Source: Sutterella sp. (GTDB lineage Bacteria > Pseudomonadota > Gammaproteobacteria > Burkholderiales > Burkholderiaceae_F). From it: a stretch of DNA of 64,000 nt. Under the pieces are notes generated by a model. That model was given only the letters and a program-made list of their open reading frames with translations, was not told where the DNA came from and ran no database searches. Shown here one piece after another: positions 45,933 to 55,183 of this stretch. The position numbers and the translations under genes are program-made. The stretch covers positions 1-64,000 of the forward strand of contig JAHHRH010000004.1 of NCBI GenBank assembly GCA_020025915.1, read 5' to 3'. How positions within the stretch are numbered: the stretch's first letter is position 1; every line of letters starts with the position of its first letter.

Positions 45933-47029
45933 GTACGACATCTAAACATTTGGTGATTCTTGCCGCTGGTACGGGCGGTCATGTCATGCCTGGTCTTGCC
46001 GTGGCGAAAGTCATGGCCGCGCGCGGCTGGAAGATTACTTGGGTCGGGACAACGACGGGCATGGAAGCTCAGTTGGTTGAACGCCACGGCATTCCTTTTC
46101 ATGGTTTAGATTTTCAGGGTATGCGTGGTCGTGGCGTCTTAGGGGCAATCAAGGGGGGCTTTAAGTTAATGGGTGCTTTTATGGCGGCCAATAAGTTGCT
46201 CGGAGAATTAAAGCCCGATGCCGTCTTTTCAACTGGGGGCTATATTGCAGTGCCCGTTGGGTTTGCTGCAAGCCGTCGCAAGCTACCCTTGGTCATGATG
46301 AACTGTGACGCGGATTTGTTGATGTCGACCAACACACTAATGCCGTTTTGTGATGCCTTGGCGTGCGGCTTTGCGGGTGGTGCACGTACGTTTGCTAAAG
46401 AAAAAGGTCGTACGACGGGTAATCCTGTCCGTCATGACATCGTGGCCATTGCGCCCCCGCAGGATCGTATGGCCGACCGAACAGGACCCCTTCGTGTCTT
46501 TGTGTTTGGGGGTAGCTTAGGGGCACAGGTCTTTAATGAGACGATGCCTCAAGTGATGGCAAGCATCCCGGAAAATGAACGTCCGATTTTAGTTCATCAG
46601 ACAGGTAAGGGCCGCGATGAGCCTGTGCGTGTTGCCTACGAAAAATTGGGCGTGAAGGCAGAAGTGGTGCCTTTTATTGACAATATGGCTCAACGTTACG
46701 AAGCGTGTGACGTGGTGATTTGCCGTGCGGGTGCGACGAGTGTCTCTGAACTTTGCGCAGCGGGTGTGGCGAGTATTTTGGTGCCGTTTGTTGCGAAGAC
46801 TACATCCCATCAGGTCGGTAACGCCCGTTACATGGTTGAACGTCATGCAGCCGTGATGGTACCGCAAGAAGAATTTACCCCCGAACGTATGTCCGAATTA
46901 ATGACGGGCCTTACGCGCGATCGTTTGCTAGAGTTGGCCAAGAACGCGCGTGCGACCTCACGCCCGCAGGCCGCAGAAGCCGTCGCATCCTTGATTGAAG
47001 AAACCGTGGCCAAAAAGGCTCTGGCTTAA
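45929..47029 (+). CDS. murG: UDP-GlcNAc--undecaprenyl-PP-MurNAc-pentapeptide GlcNAc transferase
   Basis: It adds GlcNAc to lipid I, forming lipid II at the inner face of the membrane. The 366-residue GT28 protein shows [16 protein letters not shown] at the N-terminus, [29 protein letters not shown], and [23 protein letters not shown]. It begins with TTG 45929 overlapping the ftsW stop, with GGAGG 6 bases upstream. Confidence 0.96.
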   Translation: MSTTSKHLVILAAGTGGHVMPGLAVAKVMAARGWKITWVGTTTGMEAQLVERHGIPFHGLDFQGMRGRGVLGAIKGGFKLMGAFMAANKLLGELKPDAVFSTGGYIAVPVGFAASRRKLPLVMMNCDADLLMSTNTLMPFCDALACGFAGGARTFAKEKGRTTGNPVRHDIVAIAPPQDRMADRTGPLRVFVFGGSLGAQVFNETMPQVMASIPENERPILVHQTGKGRDEPVRVAYEKLGVKAEVVPFIDNMAQRYEACDVVICRAGATSVSELCAAGVASILVPFVAKTTSHQVGNARYMVERHAAVMVPQEEFTPERMSELMTGLTRDRLLELAKNARATSRPQAAEAVASLIEETVAKKALA

Positions 47030-47063
47030 GTCGGCCATCGAAGGCACTTCAGGAGAAATAAGA

Positions 47064-48464
47064 GTGAAATTTTTAGTCAATCATCTGCATTTCGTCGGTA
47101 TTGGTGGCGCGGGTATGAGTGGCATTGCCGAAGTCATGCTCAATTTAGGCTATGTTGTAAGTGGTTCTGACTTGGCGCGTAGTGCTGTTACTGAACGTTT
47201 GCAGTCTTTAGGCGCACGTATCTATTACGGTCACGATAAAAAGCATATTCGTGGTGCTGACGCTGTCGTGATTTCGTCCGCAGTTCACGAAGATAATCCT
47301 GAGGTTGTTGGTGCGCGTGAATTAGATATTCCCGTGGTGCCCCGTGCCGTGATGTTGGCCGAACTCATGCGTTTACGTCGCGGGATTGCGATTGCCGGGG
47401 CTCACGGTAAGACCACCACCACGTCATTAACCGCATCGCTATTAGCTGCAGGTGGCCTTGATCCAACCTTTGTGATTGGCGGCAAGTTAAATAGCGCAGG
47501 TGCCAATGCACGTCTTGGTACAGGTGAATTTTTGGTGGCGGAAGCTGACGAGTCCGATGCCTCCTTCTTGAATTTGACGCCTGTGATCTCAGCCGTGACG
47601 AATATTGACGAAGACCATATGGATACGTATGGGCATAGTTTTGATAATTTGAAGTCCGCTTTTGTGGACTTCTTGGAGCGTTTGCCTTTTTATGGGGTGG
47701 CTGTCCTTTGTGCTGATGACGAAAATGTTCGCTCGATTCGTCCGCGTGTCACTAAACCGGTTATTTTCTATGGCTTGAGTGATGATGCACAGGTGCGTGC
47801 GATTGATGTGCGTGCGTGTGGGACGCAGATGGCCTTTACGGTTTTGCGTCCGGACCATCCGCCATTGCCTGTGGTGTTGAATTTGCCTGGTTTACACAAT
47901 GTTCGTAATGCGCTCGCCGCTGTCGCGATTGCGACGGTAGTGGGGGTGTCTGACGACGCAATTGTGCGAGGTTTGGCAGAATTCCGTGGGGTTGGTCGTC
48001 GATTTACGCAGTATGGCGAGATTGCCTTGCGTACGTCCGATGGTTCGGTGCGCGGTCACTATCGCTTGATTGATGATTACGGTCACCATCCGCATGAAAT
48101 GGCTGCGACCTTGCAGGCTGTACGTGGAGCTTGGCCCAATCAGCGTGTGATCGTAGCTTTCCAACCGCATCGCTATACGCGTACGAGAGACTGCTTTGAC
48201 GCGTTTGTGGATGTGTTGGCGGATATCGAAGGTTTGGTACTCGCTGAAGTTTATGCTGCGGGCGAAACTCCGATTGAAGGGGCAGATAGTGAACATTTAG
48301 CCAAGGCCATTGTGGCCAAGGGGCGTCACACGCCAGTGGTTGTCCCTGTGACGGAAGTGGCTCGTGCAATTGAAGCGATGGCCGAAGATGGCGACGTTGT
48401 CATTACGATGGGGGCTGGCTCGATTGGCCGAGTGGCCCCACAGATTGCTGATCAAGCACATTGA
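47064..48464 (+). CDS. murC: UDP-N-acetylmuramate--L-alanine ligase
   Basis: It adds L-Ala to UDP-MurNAc, the first peptide-forming step. The 466-residue protein starts at GTG 47064, with AGGAG 8 bases upstream; an upstream extension overlaps murG and does not fit. Motifs are [17 protein letters not shown], the ATP loop [27 protein letters not shown], and [14 protein letters not shown]. Confidence 0.96.
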   Translation: MKFLVNHLHFVGIGGAGMSGIAEVMLNLGYVVSGSDLARSAVTERLQSLGARIYYGHDKKHIRGADAVVISSAVHEDNPEVVGARELDIPVVPRAVMLAELMRLRRGIAIAGAHGKTTTTSLTASLLAAGGLDPTFVIGGKLNSAGANARLGTGEFLVAEADESDASFLNLTPVISAVTNIDEDHMDTYGHSFDNLKSAFVDFLERLPFYGVAVLCADDENVRSIRPRVTKPVIFYGLSDDAQVRAIDVRACGTQMAFTVLRPDHPPLPVVLNLPGLHNVRNALAAVAIATVVGVSDDAIVRGLAEFRGVGRRFTQYGEIALRTSDGSVRGHYRLIDDYGHHPHEMAATLQAVRGAWPNQRVIVAFQPHRYTRTRDCFDAFVDVLADIEGLVLAEVYAAGETPIEGADSEHLAKAIVAKGRHTPVVVPVTEVARAIEAMAEDGDVVITMGAGSIGRVAPQIADQAH

Positions 48465-48478
48465 ATTTGGGAAGAATT

Positions 48479-49411
48479 ATGAAATCGTTAGGACGTGTTG
48501 TTCTGTTAATGGGTGGCGTTTCTTCTGAACGTGAGGTCTCTCTCATGTCGGGAGAAGGTGTTTATAACGCACTGCTTGAAAAAGGTGTGGATGTCACCAA
48601 GTTCGATCCGAAGACCGATCGTTTGGAAACCTTAGAAAAGGGTGTTTTTGACCGTGCGTTTATTGCGTTACATGGTCGCTTGGGCGAAGACGGGACGATT
48701 CAAGGGGTGTTGAATTACTTGAATTTGCCCTATACGGGTCCCGGTGTCACGGCGAGCGCTATGGCTATCGACAAGGATTTAACGAAGCGCGTTTGGAAGA
48801 GCGCAGGCATTCCTGTGCCTCAGGGTGTTGTGTTGGCGGCAGACGCATCTGACGATGAATTGGCTCAGGTGATTGAGACTCTCGGGGCGACGGGTTTGGT
48901 AGTGAAGCCCGCGCATGATGGCTCTTCGATTGGTGTGACAAAGTTGAATACGCCGACCGTGGAAACGTTGCGTCAAGCCTTGGCTGAAGCAGCGACGCGT
49001 GACCAGACTGTCCTCGTCGAAGAATATATCCGCGGTCGTGAATTTACTGTGGCGGTGCTTGATGGTCAAGCTTTACCTGTGATCGAAATTCGCGCTCCTG
49101 AAGGTGACTACGACTTTAACAACAAATATTTTGGCGATGCGGTGAGTTACGATTGTCCGGCGAAGTTAAACGATACCGAAACCGCTTCGTTGTCTGCAAC
49201 GTGCGAAAAGGCCTTTAAGGCGATTGGAGCACGTGGTTGGTCGCGTATTGATGCTATGCAACGCTCAGATGGCTCCTTTGTGTTACTCGAGATCAATACG
49301 TCGCCTGGTATGACGCCGCATTCGTTGGTGCCGATGGCGGCGCGTGCTGTAGGTATGACCTATGGTGACCTTTGCGTTAAGGTACTGTCTCTTGCTCAGA
49401 CGGACAAATGA
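48479..49411 (+). CDS. ddl: D-alanine--D-alanine ligase
   Basis: This ATP-grasp enzyme makes D-Ala-D-Ala for MurF. The 310-residue protein has VVLLMGGVSSEREVSLMSG, ALHGRLGEDGTIQGVL, LVVKPAHDGSSIGVTK and the metal-site LEINTSPGMTPHSLVPMAA. ATG 48479 with GGGAAG upstream is taken. TTG 48461, overlapping the murC stop, is an alternative six codons earlier. Confidence 0.95.
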   Translation: MKSLGRVVLLMGGVSSEREVSLMSGEGVYNALLEKGVDVTKFDPKTDRLETLEKGVFDRAFIALHGRLGEDGTIQGVLNYLNLPYTGPGVTASAMAIDKDLTKRVWKSAGIPVPQGVVLAADASDDELAQVIETLGATGLVVKPAHDGSSIGVTKLNTPTVETLRQALAEAATRDQTVLVEEYIRGREFTVAVLDGQALPVIEIRAPEGDYDFNNKYFGDAVSYDCPAKLNDTETASLSATCEKAFKAIGARGWSRIDAMQRSDGSFVLLEINTSPGMTPHSLVPMAARAVGMTYGDLCVKVLSLAQTDK

Positions 49412-49446
49412 TAGGCGAGAGACCCGCGTAAAAGCAGATCTTACTC

Positions 49447-50373
49447 ATGACAAAAACAACAAACCCGACGCCCGTTGAGACGTTAACGCCGGAAGATGCA
49501 TTAGCCAAGCGCGCGAGAGATCGTGCGCTTGCGGCTAAGCGTGAATCACGTCGAGCAACCTTGCGTTTTGGTACAAAAGTTGGCGTGACGCTAGCTGTGG
49601 TGCTCGGTATTGCGTTTGGTGCCGATCGTGTGGCACAAAGCGTAATGCGTTTGCCTGTGTTTCAGTTTTCTAAACTGGAACTCTCAGGCAACTTAACGCG
49701 CGTGCCTATCGACCGCGTGAAAGAAGCCGTTGAACCCATGTTAAAGGGCAACTTCTTTACCGAAGATCTTGAGGCTGTGCGTGCGGCTGTTGAGGCCGTG
49801 CCTTGGGTGAGTCGTGCGATGGTGCGACGTGTGTGGCCAAATGAACTTCATGTTGAGGTGGAGATTTATCAGGCTTTGGCGATTTATGAAGATGGCCGCT
49901 TAGTGGATACGAATGGCCTGTTGTTTTCGGCAAACCCCGATGAACGCGACAATCCTTCTGAAGCACTCCCTAACTTTTATGGCCCGGTTACACAAACAGC
50001 CCTCATTGCACGTTACTACCGCGAGTTTGTTCGTGCACTGCAACCGATTGGTGCTACGGTCACTGATGTGACGTGTAGCGACCGCGGGAGTTGGAGTCTA
50101 GTGATGGCTTCGCCAGACATTCCGCCTACGCGGGTGGAACTTGGACAAGAGGAAGTGGGATCTGGCGTGATTGCCAAGCTCGCAGATATGGCTGCGGCTT
50201 ATCCTCGTGTGGTGGAATTGATGGACGGTCCCCCAGCTTCTATTGACCTTAGGTACAATCGGGCTTTCGCGGCTACCCTTCCCGACCGCGAAGCCATGGC
50301 AAGACTTCGGGAAGCTAAAGAAGAAACGGAATCATCGGTCGAAGAGCCCGATGTGACTCAGCCGAATGAATAA
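49447..50373 (+). CDS. ftsQ: Cell division protein FtsQ
   Basis: This bitopic divisome scaffold is 308 residues. A cytoplasmic N-terminus (rich in K/R/A) precedes one membrane helix (about 42-60, KVGVTLAVVLGIAFGADRV). A POTRA domain follows (FQFSKLELSGNLTRVPIDRV, VPWVSRAMVRRVWPNELHVEV), then the FtsQ C-terminal region. Its stop overlaps the ftsA start. Confidence 0.95.
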   Translation: MTKTTNPTPVETLTPEDALAKRARDRALAAKRESRRATLRFGTKVGVTLAVVLGIAFGADRVAQSVMRLPVFQFSKLELSGNLTRVPIDRVKEAVEPMLKGNFFTEDLEAVRAAVEAVPWVSRAMVRRVWPNELHVEVEIYQALAIYEDGRLVDTNGLLFSANPDERDNPSEALPNFYGPVTQTALIARYYREFVRALQPIGATVTDVTCSDRGSWSLVMASPDIPPTRVELGQEEVGSGVIAKLADMAAAYPRVVELMDGPPASIDLRYNRAFAATLPDREAMARLREAKEETESSVEEPDVTQPNE

Positions 50374-51595
50374 CCCGAATGATTATCTTGTTGGCCTAGA
50401 TGTGGGCTCGCATAAAGTGCTGTGCGTCATTGCTCGCCCGGGTGATGAGCCTGGATTTTATCGTGTGTTGGGCTATGGGCTTGAATTATCTAATGGGATT
50501 CGTAACGGGATTGTGACGGACTTGGAAGCTGTTGTGAGTTCTGTCCGTGAGGCTGTTGGTCGTGCGCGTGCTGCGGCGAACATCCCTATGCCTGAAAAAG
50601 CGTGGGTTGCGATTGGTGGCAAAACTTTGACAAGCGAAAACTGTACAGGGACTGCGGTGGTGCGTGGTAACGAAGTGAGGCGTGCTGACGTGGAAGCCGC
50701 TGAAAGTAATGCACGTGCTCATAGTCGTCAACAGGGACGTCAGCTCATCAAGATGATTCCGCAAGGGTATAGTTGCGGCGATGTGTTTACGAGCTCGTCG
50801 CCCATAGGGTTGACGGGCAACAAAGTGATGGCGGTCTATCACGCTGTCTATGGGTCAATCTCTAACGCAGAAAATATGAAGCGTTGCGTGCAGCGCTCAG
50901 GGCTAGAATTGGCGGGTTACGAACCTCATCCGTGGGCCTCAGCAGGGGCTGTGTTGACGGACGCAGATCGCTATTGTGGGACGGTGGTTTTTGATATTGG
51001 GGCAGAGACCACATCGATTACGCTCTGTTATGAAAACATGATTACGTTGACAGATGTGAGACCCTATGGCGCAGAATTCTTTACGCGAGATATTTCGTCC
51101 TTCTTTGCATTGAGCTTAGAAGAAGCGGAACAACTCAAACGCGTATCGGGACACTGTACGCAAGGCGTATTGCCGACGGATACCGTTCAGGTCAAAGCCG
51201 AAGGCGAGCTACGACCGCGCTTATATTCAAAACAATTGTTAGTTCAAACCCTTCGTGCGCGTGCAGAAGAGTTTTTTACGCTTTATAAGCATCTATTAGA
51301 AAAAGCAGGGTGCCTAGACAAGGTACACTGCGTGGTGCTGACGGGCGGTGGTTCATCGTTACGTGGTATTGATGATGTAGCAAAAGAAGTATTTGGTGTC
51401 CCAGTTCGTCTCGGTCGACCGATATACTTAGAAGACAATTCGCCACTTTCGAAATTGCCTGAGGCGAGTGTTGCCGTTGGTTTGATTGCCGCTGCGGCAC
51501 AAGGTCAGGCGATGCGTGATACGCGTGGCTATCGGACATTCTCGTTCCCGAGTATATCCGGAAAACTTTCAACGATATTTATTGGGGATTATTGA
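50366..51595 (+). CDS. ftsA: Cell division protein FtsA
   Basis: This actin-like protein tethers FtsZ filaments to the membrane. The 409-residue protein has the actin-fold ATP-binding segments GLDVGSHKVLCVIARPG, VVFDIGAETTSITL and LTGGGSSLRGIDDVAKEVFG, with an SHS2/1C domain between. The C-terminus (SGKLSTIFIGDY) is short and less basic and aromatic than the usual membrane-targeting helix, though its position matches. Start ATG 50366 overlaps the end of ftsQ by 8 bases. Confidence 0.95.
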   Translation: MNNPNDYLVGLDVGSHKVLCVIARPGDEPGFYRVLGYGLELSNGIRNGIVTDLEAVVSSVREAVGRARAAANIPMPEKAWVAIGGKTLTSENCTGTAVVRGNEVRRADVEAAESNARAHSRQQGRQLIKMIPQGYSCGDVFTSSSPIGLTGNKVMAVYHAVYGSISNAENMKRCVQRSGLELAGYEPHPWASAGAVLTDADRYCGTVVFDIGAETTSITLCYENMITLTDVRPYGAEFFTRDISSFFALSLEEAEQLKRVSGHCTQGVLPTDTVQVKAEGELRPRLYSKQLLVQTLRARAEEFFTLYKHLLEKAGCLDKVHCVVLTGGGSSLRGIDDVAKEVFGVPVRLGRPIYLEDNSPLSKLPEASVAVGLIAAAAQGQAMRDTRGYRTFSFPSISGKLSTIFIGDY

Positions 51596-51673
51596 GCCTT
51601 CTATCCTCTGTGAAGTAGGCAGACAAGATGATTCTCGGCCATAATTAAAAGATTCGACATTTTGGGGTAGAAA

Positions 51674-52783
51674 ATGCCTTTTGAGATCCTGCAGGAACTT
51701 GATCCTCTGAACACAGTCATTAAGGTGATTGGCGTGGGTGGCGGCGGTGGTAACGCCGTTGAACACATGATTACGCATGGCGCCAAGGGAATCGAATTTA
51801 TCGCCGCGAACACGGACCATCAGGCCCTGTCTCGTTCGCGTGCCCATGTGAATATTCAACTCGGTTCGACGGGCCTCGGTGCTGGTGCGCGTCCAGAAGT
51901 GGGGGCGGCGGCTGCTCAGGAAAAGCGTGAACAGGTCGCTGAGGCCATTCGCGGCGCTCACCTGCTCTTTATCACGGCTGGTATGGGTGGCGGCACCGGT
52001 ACGGGTGCGGCGCCTGTGATTGCTGAGATTGCCAAAGAAATGGGGATTTTGACGGTTGCCGTCGTGACGAAGCCCTTTAGCTTTGAAGGCGGTCGTCGTA
52101 TGCGTTGCGCTGAAAAGGGCATCGAAAACCTCAAAGATAAAGTGGATTCGATGATCGTTATTCTCAACGAAAAGCTTGAGAGCGAATGCCCGCCGAATGC
52201 CACAATGAAAGAATGCTTTGAAATGAGCAACGAAGTGCTCTACAAGGCTTGTGTGGGTATTGCTGAAATCATTCATACACCGGGTACGATTAATGTCGAC
52301 TTTGAAGACTTGAAGACGGTGATGAGTGAACGCGGTACGGCCATTATTGGTTTGGCAACGGCATCGGGTCCGGATCGTGCCCGTGTAGCTGCTGAGAAGG
52401 CCATTGCTTGTCCGTTGCTCGAAGGGGCCAATCTACAGGGTGCTCGTGGTTTGCTTGCTTATTTTACGGGTAACGAATCGGTGACCTTGGCCGAAATCCG
52501 AGAAGCGATGGCAGTGCTCAATACCTTCGTCCACAAGTCTGCCATTGTGATTTTCGGTTCTGCCATTTCTGAAGAAATGGGCGACGAAGTGCGTGTCACG
52601 TTAGTGGCAACGGGTTTGGATAGCCCGCTAGAAGCCACGGCACAGCCTGTGGTTTTTGAGCCAACCTTAGTGACGGAACCCAAGCCTACGGATGTGACGC
52701 CTGTGAGCCCGGTTGAACCAGCTAAGAAGCCAGCTGAACCTTTTGATCCGTCGCAGATAGTTATTCCGTCCTTCCTCAAGTAA
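51674..52783 (+). CDS. ftsZ: Cell division protein FtsZ
   Basis: This tubulin-like GTPase builds the division ring. The 369-residue protein has [16 protein letters not shown], the tubulin signature [18 protein letters not shown] and [12 protein letters not shown] Pro/Thr-rich linker follows, then a C-terminal conserved peptide IVIPSFLK, which ends the protein with almost no variable tail. It lies 78 bases after ftsA and has its own GGGGTAG ribosome site. Confidence 0.98.
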   Translation: MPFEILQELDPLNTVIKVIGVGGGGGNAVEHMITHGAKGIEFIAANTDHQALSRSRAHVNIQLGSTGLGAGARPEVGAAAAQEKREQVAEAIRGAHLLFITAGMGGGTGTGAAPVIAEIAKEMGILTVAVVTKPFSFEGGRRMRCAEKGIENLKDKVDSMIVILNEKLESECPPNATMKECFEMSNEVLYKACVGIAEIIHTPGTINVDFEDLKTVMSERGTAIIGLATASGPDRARVAAEKAIACPLLEGANLQGARGLLAYFTGNESVTLAEIREAMAVLNTFVHKSAIVIFGSAISEEMGDEVRVTLVATGLDSPLEATAQPVVFEPTLVTEPKPTDVTPVSPVEPAKKPAEPFDPSQIVIPSFLK

Positions 52784-52813
52784 TTGGCCGCTCGGCCTCA
52801 TTCAAGACTCAAG

Positions 52814-52837
52814 CCGGCGCCTTTGTGCGCCGGTTTT
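52814..52837 (+). terminator. Intrinsic terminator between ftsZ and lpxC
   Basis: CCGGCGC pairs perfectly with GCGCCGG over a 6-base loop, followed by TTTT. The short T-run may allow some readthrough into lpxC, whose start is 22 bases on. Confidence 0.7.
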
Positions 52838-52858
52838 GACTGACTGGGAGTGAACGCC

Positions 52859-53791
52859 ATGTTCAAACAACGTACGCTCAGACAATCTGTCGAAACGGTA
52901 GGGATTGGTTTACATAGTGGACGCAAAGTACGTTTGGTGTTGCATCCTGCAGCACCTGATACGGGTATTGTGTATCGCCGTGTAGATATTCGTCCTGCTG
53001 TTGATATACCAACCTATCCGCTAAACGTTAATGACACCCGTATGGCAACCACGGTGAATGTGGGACGCGCCGCTGTGGCCACGATCGAACATTTAATGTC
53101 TGCTTTGAATGGCTTGGGGGTCGATAATGTGTTGGTTGAGGTTGACTCGGCTGAAATTCCGATTATGGATGGTTCTGGGGCGAGCTTCGTCTTTTTGTTG
53201 CATCAAGCGGGGATTGTTGAGCAGGAGGCGCCAAAGCGCTTCGTGCGCGTCTTAAAGCCTGTAGAAGTTCGTGAAGGGGATAAGCTCGCACGTCTTGAAC
53301 CGCATGAAGGCTATCGTTTGACCTTTAGCATTGCGTTTGGTCATCCGGCGATCGACCAAACGGAACAAGTTGCTGATGTTGACTTTTCGCGTGTGACTTA
53401 TGAGCAAGCGGTGTCTCGTGCTCGTACGTTTGGCTTCGTGCAAGACGTTGAGATGCTTCGTCGGATGGGCTTGGCTCAGGGGGGGACACTTGATAATGCG
53501 ATCGTGATGGACGAATTCCGCATTTTAAATCCGAGTGGCTTACGAGAAAACGACGAGTTCGTCAAGCATAAGATTCTCGATGCCATGGGTGACCTTTATG
53601 TGTTGGGGCATCCGCTTTTGGCGCATTATCGTGCGCATAAGTCGGGGCATGGTCTCAATAACCAACTTTTACGTGCGCTATTGGCAGACGAATCAGCTTG
53701 GGAATGGGTCACTTTTGACGTGGCTGAAGATTGCCCCGTGGACTTTTGGATGCAAAAGACGCCGAACACTCAGTCGAAATCTAGACCGTAA
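52859..53791 (+). CDS. lpxC: UDP-3-O-acyl-N-acetylglucosamine deacetylase
   Basis: This zinc deacetylase catalyses the committed step of lipid A synthesis. The 310-residue protein begins [20 protein letters not shown]. It has the zinc-ligand region [16 protein letters not shown] and [15 protein letters not shown], plus [18 protein letters not shown] 52859 is preferred, 8 bases after GGGAG. Its last 22 bases overlap the convergent dciA-like gene tail to tail. Confidence 0.96.
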   Translation: MFKQRTLRQSVETVGIGLHSGRKVRLVLHPAAPDTGIVYRRVDIRPAVDIPTYPLNVNDTRMATTVNVGRAAVATIEHLMSALNGLGVDNVLVEVDSAEIPIMDGSGASFVFLLHQAGIVEQEAPKRFVRVLKPVEVREGDKLARLEPHEGYRLTFSIAFGHPAIDQTEQVADVDFSRVTYEQAVSRARTFGFVQDVEMLRRMGLAQGGTLDNAIVMDEFRILNPSGLRENDEFVKHKILDAMGDLYVLGHPLLAHYRAHKSGHGLNNQLLRALLADESAWEWVTFDVAEDCPVDFWMQKTPNTQSKSRP

Positions 53792-54912
53792 AGTTGATCT
53801 GCGATTGATTCGGCTTGTGTCGGATCAGCCTCTAACGCCTTCTCAGCTGTCAAAAGCAGGATAAGGCGTTTTTTTTGCGCTTCGGTTGGCGTGACGAGGT
53901 TCAATAGACGACGTTTTTCACGTTGGATACCTGCATTCAGGCGCGTGACGTAGTCTTGATGTTTGGGTTTGAGGTCGTCTAAGTGGCTCATCAGCGACTT
54001 TCGCGTAAGCGGAGAAGAAGTATGTCGAGCAATGGATGCAATGGCGGCTGCGGCGGCAGGTGAGGTGCGCGGTGCCGAATGTTGGGTGGGCGTCGCGTCA
54101 TGATCAACCGGAACGAGTGCTGCCTCTGCGGCCTGAATGTCGACAGGTAACAAGGTCAAGGCTTGATTGATGCGATCAAGTTGCTCGTCAATACGCTCGA
54201 TGGCGCGTTGGGCGATGCGCTTTTTGTCTTCTAATTCGAAACGACGATGAAGCGCACGCATGCGATCAGCTTCTAAACGAGGATAGTCCCGAACTTCCTC
54301 TTCAGAAAGAATGTGTAGCGATTGGATGGCATAGTCGTAATCGCCTAGCGATGCCGTATGACGCTGTCTCACTAGGGCTAACTGCAAGGATTCGCTTGCT
54401 AATTTTTCTTCTAAGACCTGCTGACGAGTGGTGGTTTCAGGGGTCAGTGCGTCCCTTAAGCGTGCCATGGTATCTTTAAGGGACGGATCCTCGATCTTGT
54501 TGAGTACATGTGTAATAGCGGCTGCCCCCATGGCGCTTGGCAGGCGAGGGGATGTTGGCAGTGCAAGATTGAGGCTAGGGAGCGGCTGCTTGGCGATAAT
54601 GCGAACTTCGACTTCAGTAATCGGCAAGCCACCTGCGACAATCGCAGCGCAAAGACGAGGTGTGAGCTGACGCACGCGGTTTTGTTGCCCCGCATTCTCA
54701 ACAAGGATCGTTAAGGTGTGACCGTGAATACGACAGTAAGCTGGATCTTGAAAGTCGATGTTCATGCGAAATGGGCGCAAAACGTTCCCGACGATACTGC
54801 CAGCCCGTTTGGCTAGCGCATACTCGCTCATCAGGGGTTGCATCTCTTCACGGCCAAGACAGGTGTTCAGCGTTTGTGCACCTATTCGGCGAACGATAAA
54901 GTCATCAGTCAC
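53770..54912 (-). CDS. DciA-like (DUF721) protein with long C-terminal extension
   Basis: Residues about 25-110 resemble DUF721/DciA, the ancestral loader of the replicative helicase Dna[51 protein letters not shown] and [16 protein letters not shown] small helical segment ([27 protein letters not shown]) follows. About 230 further residues include a charged, coiled-coil-like stretch (about 170-270) and an Ala/Ser/Pro linker ([19 protein letters not shown]). DciA is usually about 100-170 residues, so 380 is unusual. Position next to secA and lpxC is the normal DUF721 location. The start is GTG 54912 with a weak ribosome site. Confidence 0.72.
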   Translation of the reverse strand: MTDDFIVRRIGAQTLNTCLGREEMQPLMSEYALAKRAGSIVGNVLRPFRMNIDFQDPAYCRIHGHTLTILVENAGQQNRVRQLTPRLCAAIVAGGLPITEVEVRIIAKQPLPSLNLALPTSPRLPSAMGAAAITHVLNKIEDPSLKDTMARLRDALTPETTTRQQVLEEKLASESLQLALVRQRHTASLGDYDYAIQSLHILSEEEVRDYPRLEADRMRALHRRFELEDKKRIAQRAIERIDEQLDRINQALTLLPVDIQAAEAALVPVDHDATPTQHSAPRTSPAAAAAIASIARHTSSPLTRKSLMSHLDDLKPKHQDYVTRLNAGIQREKRRLLNLVTPTEAQKKRLILLLTAEKALEADPTQAESIADQLYGLDFD

Positions 54913-54984
54913 GTTAATGATCTTAGAAAAAAAAGCTGTGAAACGACTAGCTACACAATGGCCTAGCTATAACCCGAAGCTAAG

Positions 54985-55013
54985 TTTCTGTAGGTAGTAT
55001 TCTGTGCGATAAT
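54985..55013 (+). promoter_or_regulatory. Candidate promoter of secA
   Basis: An extended -10 (TG at 55005-55006 and GATAAT at 55008-55013) has TTTCTG 17 bases upstream. The leader would be about 160 bases. No SecM-like gene is present. Confidence 0.4.
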
Positions 55014-55183
55014 CCAAAAGCTATACTCGCCGAGGTTCTTGATAAGAGGTTGCGTTCGCAAATCGTTATTAGGAAAGAGCCCCTTGGCGGTTGTTGAAAA
55101 ATAGGGTAGCACGGAATCCGTCGAGATTGAACATGTCATGAGTGTCGTTGATCACGTGTTTGCCCAAAATCCTGGTATTCATA

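Noticed and set aside
51569..52276. 235-codon frame antisense to ftsZ
   Set aside because: ftsZ is clear on the plus strand. The antisense product is rich in His/Arg/Thr, as expected of a shadow.
55014..55183. secM-like gene upstream of secA
   Set aside because: No frame of suitable length, no signal peptide and no arrest motif are present between the promoter candidate and secA.
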